The notes beneath the pieces are model-generated. The model saw nothing but the letters and a program-made list of their open reading frames with translations, had not been told where the DNA came from and made no database searches. The position numbers and the translations under genes were made by a program. From Paenacidovorax monticola (GTDB lineage: Bacteria > Pseudomonadota > Gammaproteobacteria > Burkholderiales > Burkholderiaceae_C): a DNA stretch of 64,000 bases. The number at the start of each line of letters is the position of its first letter. The first letter of the stretch is position 1. The stretch lies in the NCBI RefSeq assembly GCF_014489595.1, contig NZ_CP060790.1:2852001-2916000 (forward strand), in the 5' to 3' direction. Shown piece after piece: positions 56,209 to 63,842 of the stretch.

Positions 56209-57345
56209 ATGGAACGCGATCAGGCCAGTAAATTCATCAATGACCTGCTCAAGCTCATGGTCAGCAGGGGCGGCAGCGACCTGTTCATCACGGCCGAGTT
56301 TCCGCCCGCCATCAAGGTGGACGGCAAGGTCACCAAGGTGTCGCCGCAGCCGCTCACGCCAGGCCACACGCTGACGCTGGCGCGCTCCATCATGAGCGAC
56401 AAGCAGATCGCCGATTTCGAACGCACCAAGGAGTGCAACTTCGCGATCTCGCCGGCCGGCATCGGGCGCTTCCGCGTCAACGCCTTCATCCAGCAGGGCC
56501 GCGTGGGCATGGTGCTGCGGACCATTCCGCTCACGCTGCCCACCATCGACGGCCTGGGCGTGCCGCAGGTCCTCAAGGAAGTGACCATGACCAAGCGCGG
56601 CCTGTGCATCCTGGTGGGTGCCACGGGCTCGGGCAAGTCAACCACGCTCGCAGCCATGGTGGACTGGCGCAACGAAAACTCGTTCGGCCACATCATCACC
56701 GTGGAGGACCCGATCGAGTTCGTGCACCCGCACAAGAACTGCGTGGTCACGCAACGCGAGGTGGGCCTGGACACCGACAGCTGGGAAGCCGCCCTCAAGA
56801 ACACGCTGCGCCAGGCGCCCGACGTGATCCTGATGGGCGAGATCCGCGACCGCGAGACCATGGAGCATGCCGTGGCCTTCGCCGAAACCGGCCACCTGTG
56901 CCTGGCCACGCTGCACGCCAACAGCGCCAACCAGGCGCTGGACCGGATCATCAACTTCTTCCCCGAAGAGCGCCGCGCGCAACTGCTCATGGACCTGTCG
57001 CTGAACCTGCGCGGCATGATCTCGCAGCGCCTCATCCCCAAGCAGGACGGCAAGGGCCGCGCCGCCGCCGTCGAGGTGATGCTCAACACCCCGCTGATCG
57101 CCGACCTGATCTTCAAGGGCGAGGTCGCCGAGATCAAGGAGATCATGAAGAAGAGCCGCAACCTCGGCATGCAGACCTTCGACCAGTCGCTGTTCGACCT
57201 GTTCGAGGCCAACGTCATCAGCTACGAGGATGCGCTGCGCAACGCCGATTCGCTCAACGACCTGCGCCTGCAGATCAAGCTCAGCAGCCAGCGCGCCAAG
57301 ACCACCGACCTGGCCTCAGGCACGGAGCATTTCGCGATTGTGTGA
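56209..57345 (+). CDS. pilU: type IV pilus retraction ATPase PilU
   Basis: 378 aa. PilT paralogue that aids retraction under load. SKFINDLLKLMVSRGGSDLF at the start, Walker A GATGSGKSTTL (137-147), VEDPIEFVHPHKNCVV, Walker B QAPDVILMGEIRDRE, FAETGHLCLATLHANSANQ. It lacks the AIRNLIRE retraction motif of PilT and has IFKGEVAEIKEIMKKS in its place, as PilU proteins do. 36 bases after the cyclic-nucleotide protein and followed by a terminator. Confidence 0.96.
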   Translation: MERDQASKFINDLLKLMVSRGGSDLFITAEFPPAIKVDGKVTKVSPQPLTPGHTLTLARSIMSDKQIADFERTKECNFAISPAGIGRFRVNAFIQQGRVGMVLRTIPLTLPTIDGLGVPQVLKEVTMTKRGLCILVGATGSGKSTTLAAMVDWRNENSFGHIITVEDPIEFVHPHKNCVVTQREVGLDTDSWEAALKNTLRQAPDVILMGEIRDRETMEHAVAFAETGHLCLATLHANSANQALDRIINFFPEERRAQLLMDLSLNLRGMISQRLIPKQDGKGRAAAVEVMLNTPLIADLIFKGEVAEIKEIMKKSRNLGMQTFDQSLFDLFEANVISYEDALRNADSLNDLRLQIKLSSQRAKTTDLASGTEHFAIV

Positions 57346-57464
57346 CAACCCCCTGAGGCGCTACGCGCCTTCCCCCTTCTCTCGAATTGCTGCGCAATTC
57401 GGGAAGGGGGACGACGCCAGTGGCCGGGCAAAGCCCGCTCCACGGCGTCCGCTGGTCTGGTTCG
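57346..57464. repeat. hairpin-rich intergenic repeat after pilU
   Basis: Contains a very strong hairpin at 57,372-57,410 (outer CCCCCTT/AAGGGGG, inner CGAATTGC/GCAATTCG) and GGGC-AAA-GCCC at 57,425-57,435. Resembles the blocks at 18,335 and 47,000. Lies between pilU and its terminator. Confidence 0.75.
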
Positions 57465-57490
57465 CGCCCCCTGCGGGCGTTTTGTTTTTT
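57465..57490 (+). terminator. Rho-independent terminator of the pilTU operon
   Basis: CGCCC/GGGCG stem with a 5-base loop followed by TTTTGTTTTTT, 24 bases before the next gene's ATG. Confidence 0.8.
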
Positions 57491-57513
57491 GATCCACCAC
57501 CCTTTTCTCTGCC

Positions 57514-58446
57514 ATGCCAAGCACCAATCCTCGCAACTACGACGCAACTCCTCCCCGCAAGGTCGCCTTTCTCGGCCTGGGGGTGATGGGCTATCCCATG
57601 GCCGGGCACCTCGCGCTGGCGGGGCATGAGGTCACCGTGTACAACCGCACCGCTACAAAATCAGTAGCTTGGTGCGCAGAGTACGCAAGCGCCAAGACAC
57701 CAAAGCACGCTGCAACGCCGCGTGAGGCGGCCGTGGGGGCGGATTTCGTATTCTGCTGCGTGGGCAATGACGACGACCTGCGCTCGGTCACGCTGGGCGC
57801 GGATGGCGCCTTCGCGGGCATGCAGCCCGGCGCCATCTTCGTGGACCACACCACGGCCTCGGCCGAGGTGGCGCGCGAGCTGTATGCCGCCGCACGCACG
57901 CTGGGCCTGCAGTTCATCGACGCCCCCGTCTCGGGCGGCCAGGCCGGCGCGCAGAACGGCCAGCTCACGGTGATGTGCGGCGGTGACGCGGCAGCCTTCG
58001 AGGCCGTGCGCCCCACGGCCATGGCTTTTTCGCGCGCCTTCACGCACCTGGGCGCGAGCGGCGCAGGCCAGTTGGCCAAGATGGTCAATCAGATCTGCAT
58101 CGCGGGCCTGGTGCAGGGCCTGTCGGAAGCCGTGGCCTTTGGCATGCGTGCGGGGCTGGACATGCCCCAGGTGCTCGACGTGATCGGCAAGGGCGCGGCC
58201 CAGAGCTGGCAGATGGACAACCGCGGCAAGACCATGGTGGAAGGCAAGTTCGACTTCGGCTTCGCCGTGGACTGGATGCGCAAGGACCTGGGCCTGGTGC
58301 TCGACGAGGCCAAGCGCAACGGCGCGCGCCTGCCCGTGACGGCCCTCGTGGACCAGTTCTATGCCGACGTGCAGCAGATGGGCGGCAACCGCTGGGACAC
58401 GTCGAGCCTGATCGCGCGCCTGGTACCGCCCACTCCCAAGAACTGA
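57514..58446 (+). CDS. NAD(P)-dependent beta-hydroxyacid dehydrogenase (3-hydroxyisobutyrate dehydrogenase family)
   Basis: 310 aa. Rossmann start VAFLGLGVMGYPMAGHLALAG near residue 10 in two adjoining motifs, then FIDAPVSGGQAGAQNG near 135 and the catalytic Lys in GAGQLAKMVNQI near 190. These mark the HIBADH/tartronate-semialdehyde-reductase family; the substrate is not determined. After VTVYNRT, residues about 47-63 (ATKSVAWCAEYASAKTP) are atypical, less GC-rich and resemble a translated REP-like repeat. Follows the pilTU terminator and is independently transcribed. Confidence 0.88.
   Translation: MPSTNPRNYDATPPRKVAFLGLGVMGYPMAGHLALAGHEVTVYNRTATKSVAWCAEYASAKTPKHAATPREAAVGADFVFCCVGNDDDLRSVTLGADGAFAGMQPGAIFVDHTTASAEVARELYAAARTLGLQFIDAPVSGGQAGAQNGQLTVMCGGDAAAFEAVRPTAMAFSRAFTHLGASGAGQLAKMVNQICIAGLVQGLSEAVAFGMRAGLDMPQVLDVIGKGAAQSWQMDNRGKTMVEGKFDFGFAVDWMRKDLGLVLDEAKRNGARLPVTALVDQFYADVQQMGGNRWDTSSLIARLVPPTPKN
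57651..57702. repeat. possible REP-like sequence inside the dehydrogenase gene
   Basis: Begins CGCTACAAAA and contains CTTGG(T)GCGC facing GCGCCAAG, the layout of the element at 13,438 and the fragment at 61,304. The segment is clearly less GC-rich than the rest of the gene and is open in frame. Confidence 0.45.
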
Positions 58447-58494
58447 GCGCGCGCAGGGCGCCCGCCACCGGCGCCCTGGGGTACTGGTCTCAAC

Positions 58495-59154
58495 TCAAGG
58501 CGCGGTGTGGGCCGGGTCCTGCACCACGGGTGCGGGCTGCTGGGCCGCGAAGCCTCGGCGCATCTCGTCCTCGGAAATGATCTCGAACACGCGCACCACC
58601 TTCGCCACCCCGCTCACGCCGCGCGTGATCTCTGTGGCGCGCGTGGCCTCGCGCTGGGTCACACGGCCCATGAGGTAGACCACGCCGCGCTCGGTCACCA
58701 CCTTGAAGGCGGAGCTCATGATGTCCTTGGCGTCCACGAAGCTCGCCTTCACCTTGCCCGTGATGAGGGCATCGTTCGAGCGCTGCGTTACCGAGGAGTT
58801 CGGCGCCACGACCAGCTCGTTGACGATGGAGCGCACGTTCTCCACGCCCAGCACGGCCTGTTCGACCTTCTGGCGGTCATCGGCCGTCGGCACCTCGCCG
58901 GTCAGCAGCACCTGGCGGTTCCAGCTCGTGACGTTGACGTGCGCGCGGTCACCCAGGATCTCGTAGATGCGGTTGGCCGAGCGCATCTCGATGCTCTCGT
59001 CCTCCAGCTGGGTGCCGGAGGTGCGGCGGTCCACGGCCACCATGGTGCCCACGGCCGCGCCGCCCACGACGAGCGGCACGCAGGCCGACAGCCCTCCCGC
59101 CAGCGCGGCGGCGGCCAGCAGCATGCAGGCGGTACGGGTCCCTTGAAACTTCAT
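58495..59154 (-). CDS. dolP: BON-domain lipoprotein, DolP/YraP-like
   Basis: 219 aa. Lipoprotein signal with lipobox GLSAC (Cys25). Two BON domains follow: RIYEILGDRAHVNVTSWNRQ with VLLTGEVPTADDRQ, and DIMSSAFKVVTERG with YLMGRVTQREATRATEI. BON domains bind phospholipid; E. coli DolP maintains outer-membrane integrity. It is coupled by a four-base overlap to the SIS gene, in the same order as E. coli yraN-diaA-dolP, which supports the name. Confidence 0.9.
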   Translation of the reverse strand: MKFQGTRTACMLLAAAALAGGLSACVPLVVGGAAVGTMVAVDRRTSGTQLEDESIEMRSANRIYEILGDRAHVNVTSWNRQVLLTGEVPTADDRQKVEQAVLGVENVRSIVNELVVAPNSSVTQRSNDALITGKVKASFVDAKDIMSSAFKVVTERGVVYLMGRVTQREATRATEITRGVSGVAKVVRVFEIISEDEMRRGFAAQQPAPVVQDPAHTAP

Positions 59155-59750
59155 AGCGGTATCTCCTGTTCACCAAGTAGTTGGGCGTCCACGCCGTCGC
59201 ACAGGCAGTGCAGCGCCAGGGCATGGACTTCGCGCACGCGCGCGGCGCGGTCGTGCGGCACGCAGACCAGCACGTCGGTTTCACGCAGCACGGCGGCCAG
59301 CGAGCCGCCCGTGCGGCCGCTGAGGGCCACCACGGTCATGTCGCGTTCGTGCGCGGCCACGGTGGCGGCCAGCACGGGGGTATCGTCGCCGCTCAAGGAC
59401 AGGGCGAGCAGCACGTCGCCGGCCTGCCCCAGGGCACGCACCTGGCGCGCCAGCCCCTGGTCGGTATCGACGGCACCCGAGGGCGCGGCCTGCAGGGCGG
59501 AGTCCTCGCTGAGCGCCAGCGCGGCCAGTTCGGGACGGTCCCGCTCGAAGCCGGCCACGCACAGGGCGGCGAAGCGCCGTGCGTCGGCGGCCGATGCGCC
59601 CGCGCCGCAGGCCAGCACCTTGCCGCCGCTCGTCACACAGGCCAGCACGGCCTGCACGGCCGCTGCGATGGGATGGCTCAGCGCCTGGGCGGCCTGGTAT
59701 TTCAGGTCCGCGCTGTCGATGAAATGCTGTTGGATGCGTTGCTCAAGCAT
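59151..59750 (-). CDS. diaA: SIS-domain protein, DiaA/GmhA-like
   Basis: 199 aa. Sugar-isomerase fold: KVLACGAGASAADARRFAAL near residue 48 and VLLALSLSGDDTPVLAATVA near 118, the phosphosugar-binding loops. Could be DiaA (DnaA initiation regulator) or sedoheptulose-7-phosphate isomerase; the position between yraN and dolP favours DiaA. The Ser-Gly-rich loop has GASAAD where GmhA has GNGGSAAD, and heptose-isomerase catalytic residues are not obvious. ATG 59,750 begins the similarity. Confidence 0.8.
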   Translation of the reverse strand: MLEQRIQQHFIDSADLKYQAAQALSHPIAAAVQAVLACVTSGGKVLACGAGASAADARRFAALCVAGFERDRPELAALALSEDSALQAAPSGAVDTDQGLARQVRALGQAGDVLLALSLSGDDTPVLAATVAAHERDMTVVALSGRTGGSLAAVLRETDVLVCVPHDRAARVREVHALALHCLCDGVDAQLLGEQEIPL

Positions 59751-59945
59751 GGACGTTCGATGATAGCGGGGGTTGTTACACCTTTTGTAGCAAACCGTAC
59801 CCTTCGGTGCGCGCCCGGCGCCCTCGGGCACCCGGGTGTGATTGCGTGCGCCCGCATGGGTTTCCCATGGCCCGGGCCTGGCGCCGGCAAGGATGCCACC
59901 GCGATGCTGAAGATTGTGTGAAAGATGCGGCCGCCCCCGTTCACC

Positions 59946-60347
59946 TCACTCCGCATCGAAGGCGGCGCGCAGCCACTCGATCTGGTCGCCATCGACCAGC
60001 ACGGCGTCGAAACGGCACGGCGGGGGCGAGGGCCAGCGCAGCAGGTAGTGGCGCGCCGCGAACACGAGGCGGCGCTGCTTCACGGCGCCGATGCTCGCGC
60101 CCGCGCCACCCCAGTCGCGGCTCGCGCGGCTGCGCACCTCGGCAAAGACCAGCGTGCCATCGCGCTCGCGCAGCACCAGGTCGATCTCGCCGCCTCCGCG
60201 CCCCGGCGTCCGATAATTGCGCTCCAGCAGCTGCAAGCCCGCGGACTGCAGATGCGCCAGCGCGCGATCCTCCGCCGCGTTGCCCAGCGCGCGCGTGGTG
60301 GGCCGCGCTGGGGTGAGCCTGTCCCGCATTTTTCCAAGGAAACCCAT
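59946..60347 (-). CDS. yraN: YraN/UPF0102 family nuclease-fold protein
   Basis: 133 aa. Holliday-junction-resolvase-like fold with ALGNAAEDRALAHLQSAG, RNYRTPGRGGGEIDLVLRE and LVFAEVRSR; the Glu/Asp and E-x-R pattern resembles a nuclease site, but family activity is unproven. ATG 60,347-60,345 shares one base with the divergent rsmI start codon. Next downstream gene (diaA) is 195 bases away; that gap holds no gene I can see. Confidence 0.92.
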   Translation of the reverse strand: MGFLGKMRDRLTPARPTTRALGNAAEDRALAHLQSAGLQLLERNYRTPGRGGGEIDLVLRERDGTLVFAEVRSRASRDWGGAGASIGAVKQRRLVFAARHYLLRWPSPPPCRFDAVLVDGDQIEWLRAAFDAE

Positions 60348-61264
60348 TGAGCGCCTCTTTCGCCTCCGCCCTCGCCGCCGCACACGAGGCGGCAGCTGGC
60401 CAGCATTATCCGCAAGGCGCCCTGTACGTGGTCGCGACCCCCATCGGCAACCTGGCCGACATCACGCTGCGCGCACTGCACGTGCTGCAGCACGTGGACG
60501 CCATCGCCTGCGAGGACACCCGCCACACCCAGGCCTTGCTGCGCTCCTACGGGCTGGAGCGCCCCGGAGCCCAGTTGCTGGCCCTGCACCAGCACAACGA
60601 GGCCGAGGCCGCCCAGGCCGTGGTGGAGCGCCTGCGCGCGGGCCAGCGCGTGGCCTATGTGAGCGACGCGGGCACGCCCGGCGTGAGCGACCCCGGCGCG
60701 CGCCTGGTGGCGGCCGTGCAGGCGGCGGGCCTGCGCGCCCTGCCCTTGCCCGGCGCCAGCAGTGTGACGGCCGCGCTCAGCGTGGCCGGGGCCGTGGCGC
60801 CCGCGCAGGGCGAGCCGGGCTTTGTGTTCGCGGGCTTCCTGCCCACCAAGGCGACCGAACGCGCGGGCGCCGTGGCCGCACTCGCGCGGGAGCCGCGCTG
60901 CGTGGTGCTGCTCGAAGCCCCGCACCGCATCGAGGAGCTGGCGCGGGCCCTGGCCGTGCTGGGCCCGCGCCCGGTCACGCTGGCGCGCGAACTCACCAAG
61001 CAGTTCGAGGAGATCGCCACCCAGAGCGCGCAGGACCTGCCGGCCTGGCTGGCGGGCGCGCCGCAGCGCGCGCGTGGCGAATTCGTGGTGCTGCTGCACC
61101 CCATGGCGGTGGCGCAGGACGACGGCGAGGGCCTGCGCGTGCTGCACCTGCTGCTCGCCGAGCTGCCCGTGAAGACCGCCGTGCGCCTAGCCGCCGAGAT
61201 CACGGGCGCGCCGCGCAACGGGCTCTACGATGCGGCGCTGGAGATCAAGCGCGCCGACTCATAG
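60347..61264 (+). CDS. rsmI: 16S rRNA (cytidine-1402-2'-O)-methyltransferase
   Basis: 305 aa. Uses SAM to methylate C1402 of 16S rRNA. LYVVATPIGNLADITLRAL near residue 26, ACEDTRHTQALLRSYG, VSDAGTPGVSDPGARLV and FAGFLPTK are the RsmI hallmarks. Start is TTG at 60,347, supported by AAGGAA 5-8 bases upstream and by similarity beginning soon after. That ribosome site lies inside yraN on the other strand. Confidence 0.94.
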   Translation: MSASFASALAAAHEAAAGQHYPQGALYVVATPIGNLADITLRALHVLQHVDAIACEDTRHTQALLRSYGLERPGAQLLALHQHNEAEAAQAVVERLRAGQRVAYVSDAGTPGVSDPGARLVAAVQAAGLRALPLPGASSVTAALSVAGAVAPAQGEPGFVFAGFLPTKATERAGAVAALAREPRCVVLLEAPHRIEELARALAVLGPRPVTLARELTKQFEEIATQSAQDLPAWLAGAPQRARGEFVVLLHPMAVAQDDGEGLRVLHLLLAELPVKTAVRLAAEITGAPRNGLYDAALEIKRADS

Positions 61265-61303
61265 CCCCATGGGCACCGAGCACCCATGGATATTGCGCAA
61301 ACA

Positions 61304-61320
61304 GCTATCAAAAATAGAGC
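61304..61320. repeat. REP-like fragment
   Basis: GCTATCAAAAATAGAGC, matching the left arm of the element at 13,438 almost exactly. It lies in the 62-base gap between rsmI and the Hsp70-like gene and is itself a short imperfect palindrome. Confidence 0.55.
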
Positions 61321-61326
61321 AAACCT

Positions 61327-62580
61327 TCAACGGGCGTAGGCCAGCCCCGAGGCCACGCCGCCGAACAGGTCGCCCTCGACCTGGGGTGTTTCAGGAAACG
61401 CCTCGCGCAACGCGGTGCGCAGCGGCCGCAGCGCCGACGAGCCCCCCGTGAGGTAGATCGCGTCGAGCCGCTGCGGCGCGAGCCCGGCCAAGCGTACGCA
61501 GTCGCGCGCGCAGTCCACCACGCGCGCGAGCTGGGCTTGCAGGTGCTGCGCCAGCGCTTCGGGGGTGATCTCGGCATGCAGGCCCGGCTCCAGCCAGTCG
61601 AGCGCCAGGCGCGCGGCCGCGTCCTGCTGCGACGTGGCAATCTTGCCTTGCTCCACCGCATCGGCCAGACGGTGGCCCCAGCGCTCGCCGAGCACGCGCA
61701 TGAGCCGCGCGTGCAGCGCTGGATCGCGGTAGTCGTTGCGCAGCGCCTGGGCCTCGCGCAGGCGCTGCGGCGCGTACAGCCACTGGATCAGGTGCCAGGT
61801 GGAAAGATCGAAGAACACGCGGCTGGGCACCTCGCGCCCGCTGGGGCCGCGCTGGCGAAAGCCCAGCAGCGGCATCACCAGTTCCAGGTTCAGGCGGTGG
61901 TCGAAATCCGTGCCGCCGACGTGCACGCCCGTGGTGGCCAGCACGTCCTGACTGCGGTCGGCGCGCGCCGCATGCTCCGGCCCCAGGCGAACCACCGTGA
62001 AGTCGGAAGTGCCGCCGCCGATATCGACCACCAGCACCCATGACTCGCGCTCGATGCGCTGCTCGTAGTCCAGCGCCGCGGCAATGGGCTCGAACTGGAA
62101 GCTCACCTCGGCAAAGCCTGCGCTGTGCGCCGCCTGGCGCAACGCCTCTTCGGCCTGGCGGTCGCGCGCGGCATCGTCGTCCACGAAATGCACGGGCCGC
62201 CCCAGCACCACGCGCCCGGGCAGGCCGCCCAGCGCCTGCTGCGCAGAAGCCGCGAGGCGGCGCAGGAACATGGCGATGATGTCCTGGTAGCTCACCAGGC
62301 TGTCGTGCACGGCCGTCTTGTCCTGCAGCAGCGCGCTGCCCAGCAGGCTCTTGAGCGAGCGCATGAGCCGCCCCTCCACCCCGCCCAGGTAGTGCGCCAC
62401 CGCGTCGCGGCCGTAGTGCGTGCGGTGCTCCTCGGCGTTGAAGAACAGCGCCGTGGGCATGGTTGCGGCCATGCCCTCGAGCGGCACGAGCTGCGCCTGC
62501 CCGCCCGCGCGCCGCAATGCCATGGCGGAATTGGAGGTGCCGAAATCGATGCCCAGGGTCGTGTCTGCCAGAGAAACCAT
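61327..62580 (-). CDS. Hsp70 family protein, YegD-like
   Basis: 417 aa, much shorter than DnaK: it keeps the actin-like ATPase domain and lacks the substrate-binding domain. Phosphate loops are intact: LGIDFGTSNSAMAL near residue 9, VLVVDIGGGTSDFTVVRLG near 203 and YLTGGSSALRPLR near 383. This matches the YegD group of putative chaperones with unknown clients. No J-protein or nucleotide-exchange factor nearby. ATG 62,580 is used because the first phosphate loop follows at once. Confidence 0.9.
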   Translation of the reverse strand: MVSLADTTLGIDFGTSNSAMALRRAGGQAQLVPLEGMAATMPTALFFNAEEHRTHYGRDAVAHYLGGVEGRLMRSLKSLLGSALLQDKTAVHDSLVSYQDIIAMFLRRLAASAQQALGGLPGRVVLGRPVHFVDDDAARDRQAEEALRQAAHSAGFAEVSFQFEPIAAALDYEQRIERESWVLVVDIGGGTSDFTVVRLGPEHAARADRSQDVLATTGVHVGGTDFDHRLNLELVMPLLGFRQRGPSGREVPSRVFFDLSTWHLIQWLYAPQRLREAQALRNDYRDPALHARLMRVLGERWGHRLADAVEQGKIATSQQDAAARLALDWLEPGLHAEITPEALAQHLQAQLARVVDCARDCVRLAGLAPQRLDAIYLTGGSSALRPLRTALREAFPETPQVEGDLFGGVASGLAYAR

Positions 62581-62680
62581 GCAATGCCTGCGGCCGCCGC
62601 CGCAAGGCGCCGGCCAGCCCAAAAAGTCTGAAAGGAACGGCCGTGGCCGAAGGGTTGCACCACGGGGTCCGCGGCGCCAA

Positions 62681-62715
62681 GAGAAAAGCCCTTGAGTTCT
62701 CTCGAAATCAAGGGC
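62681..62715 (-). terminator. terminator downstream of the metal transporter operon
   Basis: Minus strand: GCCCTTGA/TCAAGGGC stem with a 12-base loop followed by TTTTCTCTT. It lies about 115 bases beyond the 44-codon reading frame and ahead of the Hsp70 gene. Confidence 0.75.
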
Positions 62716-62829
62716 CCTGCGACCCGGGCTGCATCCAGAAACCCTCTGGAACCCGCGCCAACACTTGCGTTTTCTCCATCGTCCATGGCCTGGCGGTGCC
62801 AGCCCCATGGCGCTGAATCAGCAGGTGGA

Positions 62830-62964
62830 TTATCTCACGCGCGCTCCCCTCCGAGCAGGTGCATGCGCCCGTGCGGCGCGGATGTGGAGACCCGCCACGG
62901 CCAGCGAGGCAGCGCCGGCCAGGATGCGGCGGCGGGAAGGGGCCAGGGATATCCAGGAATGCAT
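62830..62964 (-). pseudogene. Tat-signal-only remnant after znuB
   Basis: 44 codons: MHSWISLAPSRRRILAGA then SLAVAGLHIRAARAHA, a typical twin-arginine export signal with a cleavage-like ARAHA, ending at TAA soon afterwards. The ATG has GAGG six bases upstream and lies 8 bases after the znuB stop, where a substrate-binding protein gene is often found. No mature protein follows in any frame, so it looks like the 5' stump of a deleted znuA-type gene. A genuine small peptide cannot be excluded. Confidence 0.55.
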
Positions 62965-62972
62965 GGACGACC

Positions 62973-63842
62973 TCAGCGTTTCAGGTGGCGGGCGGTGCGC
63001 AGCCGGCGCACGGCGATGCCGTCGCGCCAGCCGAACAGCACGGACAAGAGATAGGCCGCGCCGCAGGCCAGCACGATGCAGGGCCCCGACGGCAGCTCGA
63101 CGTGGTACGACAGCAGCAGCCCCGCCACGGCCCCCCCTGCACCCAGCGCGACGGACAGGGCCGCCATGGCAGGCAGGTCGGCCACCCAGAAGCGGGCGGC
63201 GGCGGCCGGCAGCATCATGAGCCCCACGGCCATCAGGGTGCCCAGGGCCTGGAAGGCACTGACCATGTTGGCCACGAGCAGCACCAGCAGCAGGGCATGC
63301 GCGGTGGCGCCAGGCCCGTTCACGCTGCGCAGAAAGCCGGGGTCGAAGCTTTCGACCACGAGGGGCCGGTACATCAGCGCCAGGGCCAGCAGCGTGGCGC
63401 TGGCCACCCCGGCGATCTGCAGCAGCGCCGCATCGTCCACCGCCAGCACCGAACCGAAGAGCATGTGCATCAGGTCCACCTGGCTGCCGCGCAGCGACAC
63501 CAGCAGCACCCCCAGCGCCAGCGCGATCAGGTAGAACGCGGCAAAGCTCGCGTCCTCGCGCTGCGGCGTGGCGCGCGTGACGAAGCCCGCCGCCAGCGCC
63601 ACCACCAGGGCGGCAACGAAGCCGCCCAGGCTCATGGCCGTGAGCGACAGCCCCGCCAGCAGAAAGCCCGCCGCCGCGCCCGGCAGCACCGCGTGCGCCA
63701 GGGCGTCGCCCACCAGACTCATGCGCCGCAGCACCAGCAGGCAGCCAATGGGCCCGCTGCCCAGCGCCAGGGCGATGGTCGCGACGAGCGCCCGGCGCAT
63801 GAACGCGAACTCGGCGAAGGGCTGCCACCACCAGTCCATCAT
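62973..63842 (-). CDS. znuB: metal (zinc/manganese) ABC transporter permease
   Basis: 289 aa. ABC-3 family permease with about eight membrane spans: CLLVLRRMSLVGDALAHAVL near the start (the family's coupling region), MLFGSVLAVDD and MAVGLMMLPAAAARFWVAD. Moves Zn2+ or Mn2+ through the inner membrane with ZnuC. ATG 63,842 has AGGTGG just upstream and overlaps the ATPase stop by four bases; Met2 at 63,839 is an alternative. Confidence 0.9.
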   Translation of the reverse strand: MMDWWWQPFAEFAFMRRALVATIALALGSGPIGCLLVLRRMSLVGDALAHAVLPGAAAGFLLAGLSLTAMSLGGFVAALVVALAAGFVTRATPQREDASFAAFYLIALALGVLLVSLRGSQVDLMHMLFGSVLAVDDAALLQIAGVASATLLALALMYRPLVVESFDPGFLRSVNGPGATAHALLLVLLVANMVSAFQALGTLMAVGLMMLPAAAARFWVADLPAMAALSVALGAGGAVAGLLLSYHVELPSGPCIVLACGAAYLLSVLFGWRDGIAVRRLRTARHLKR

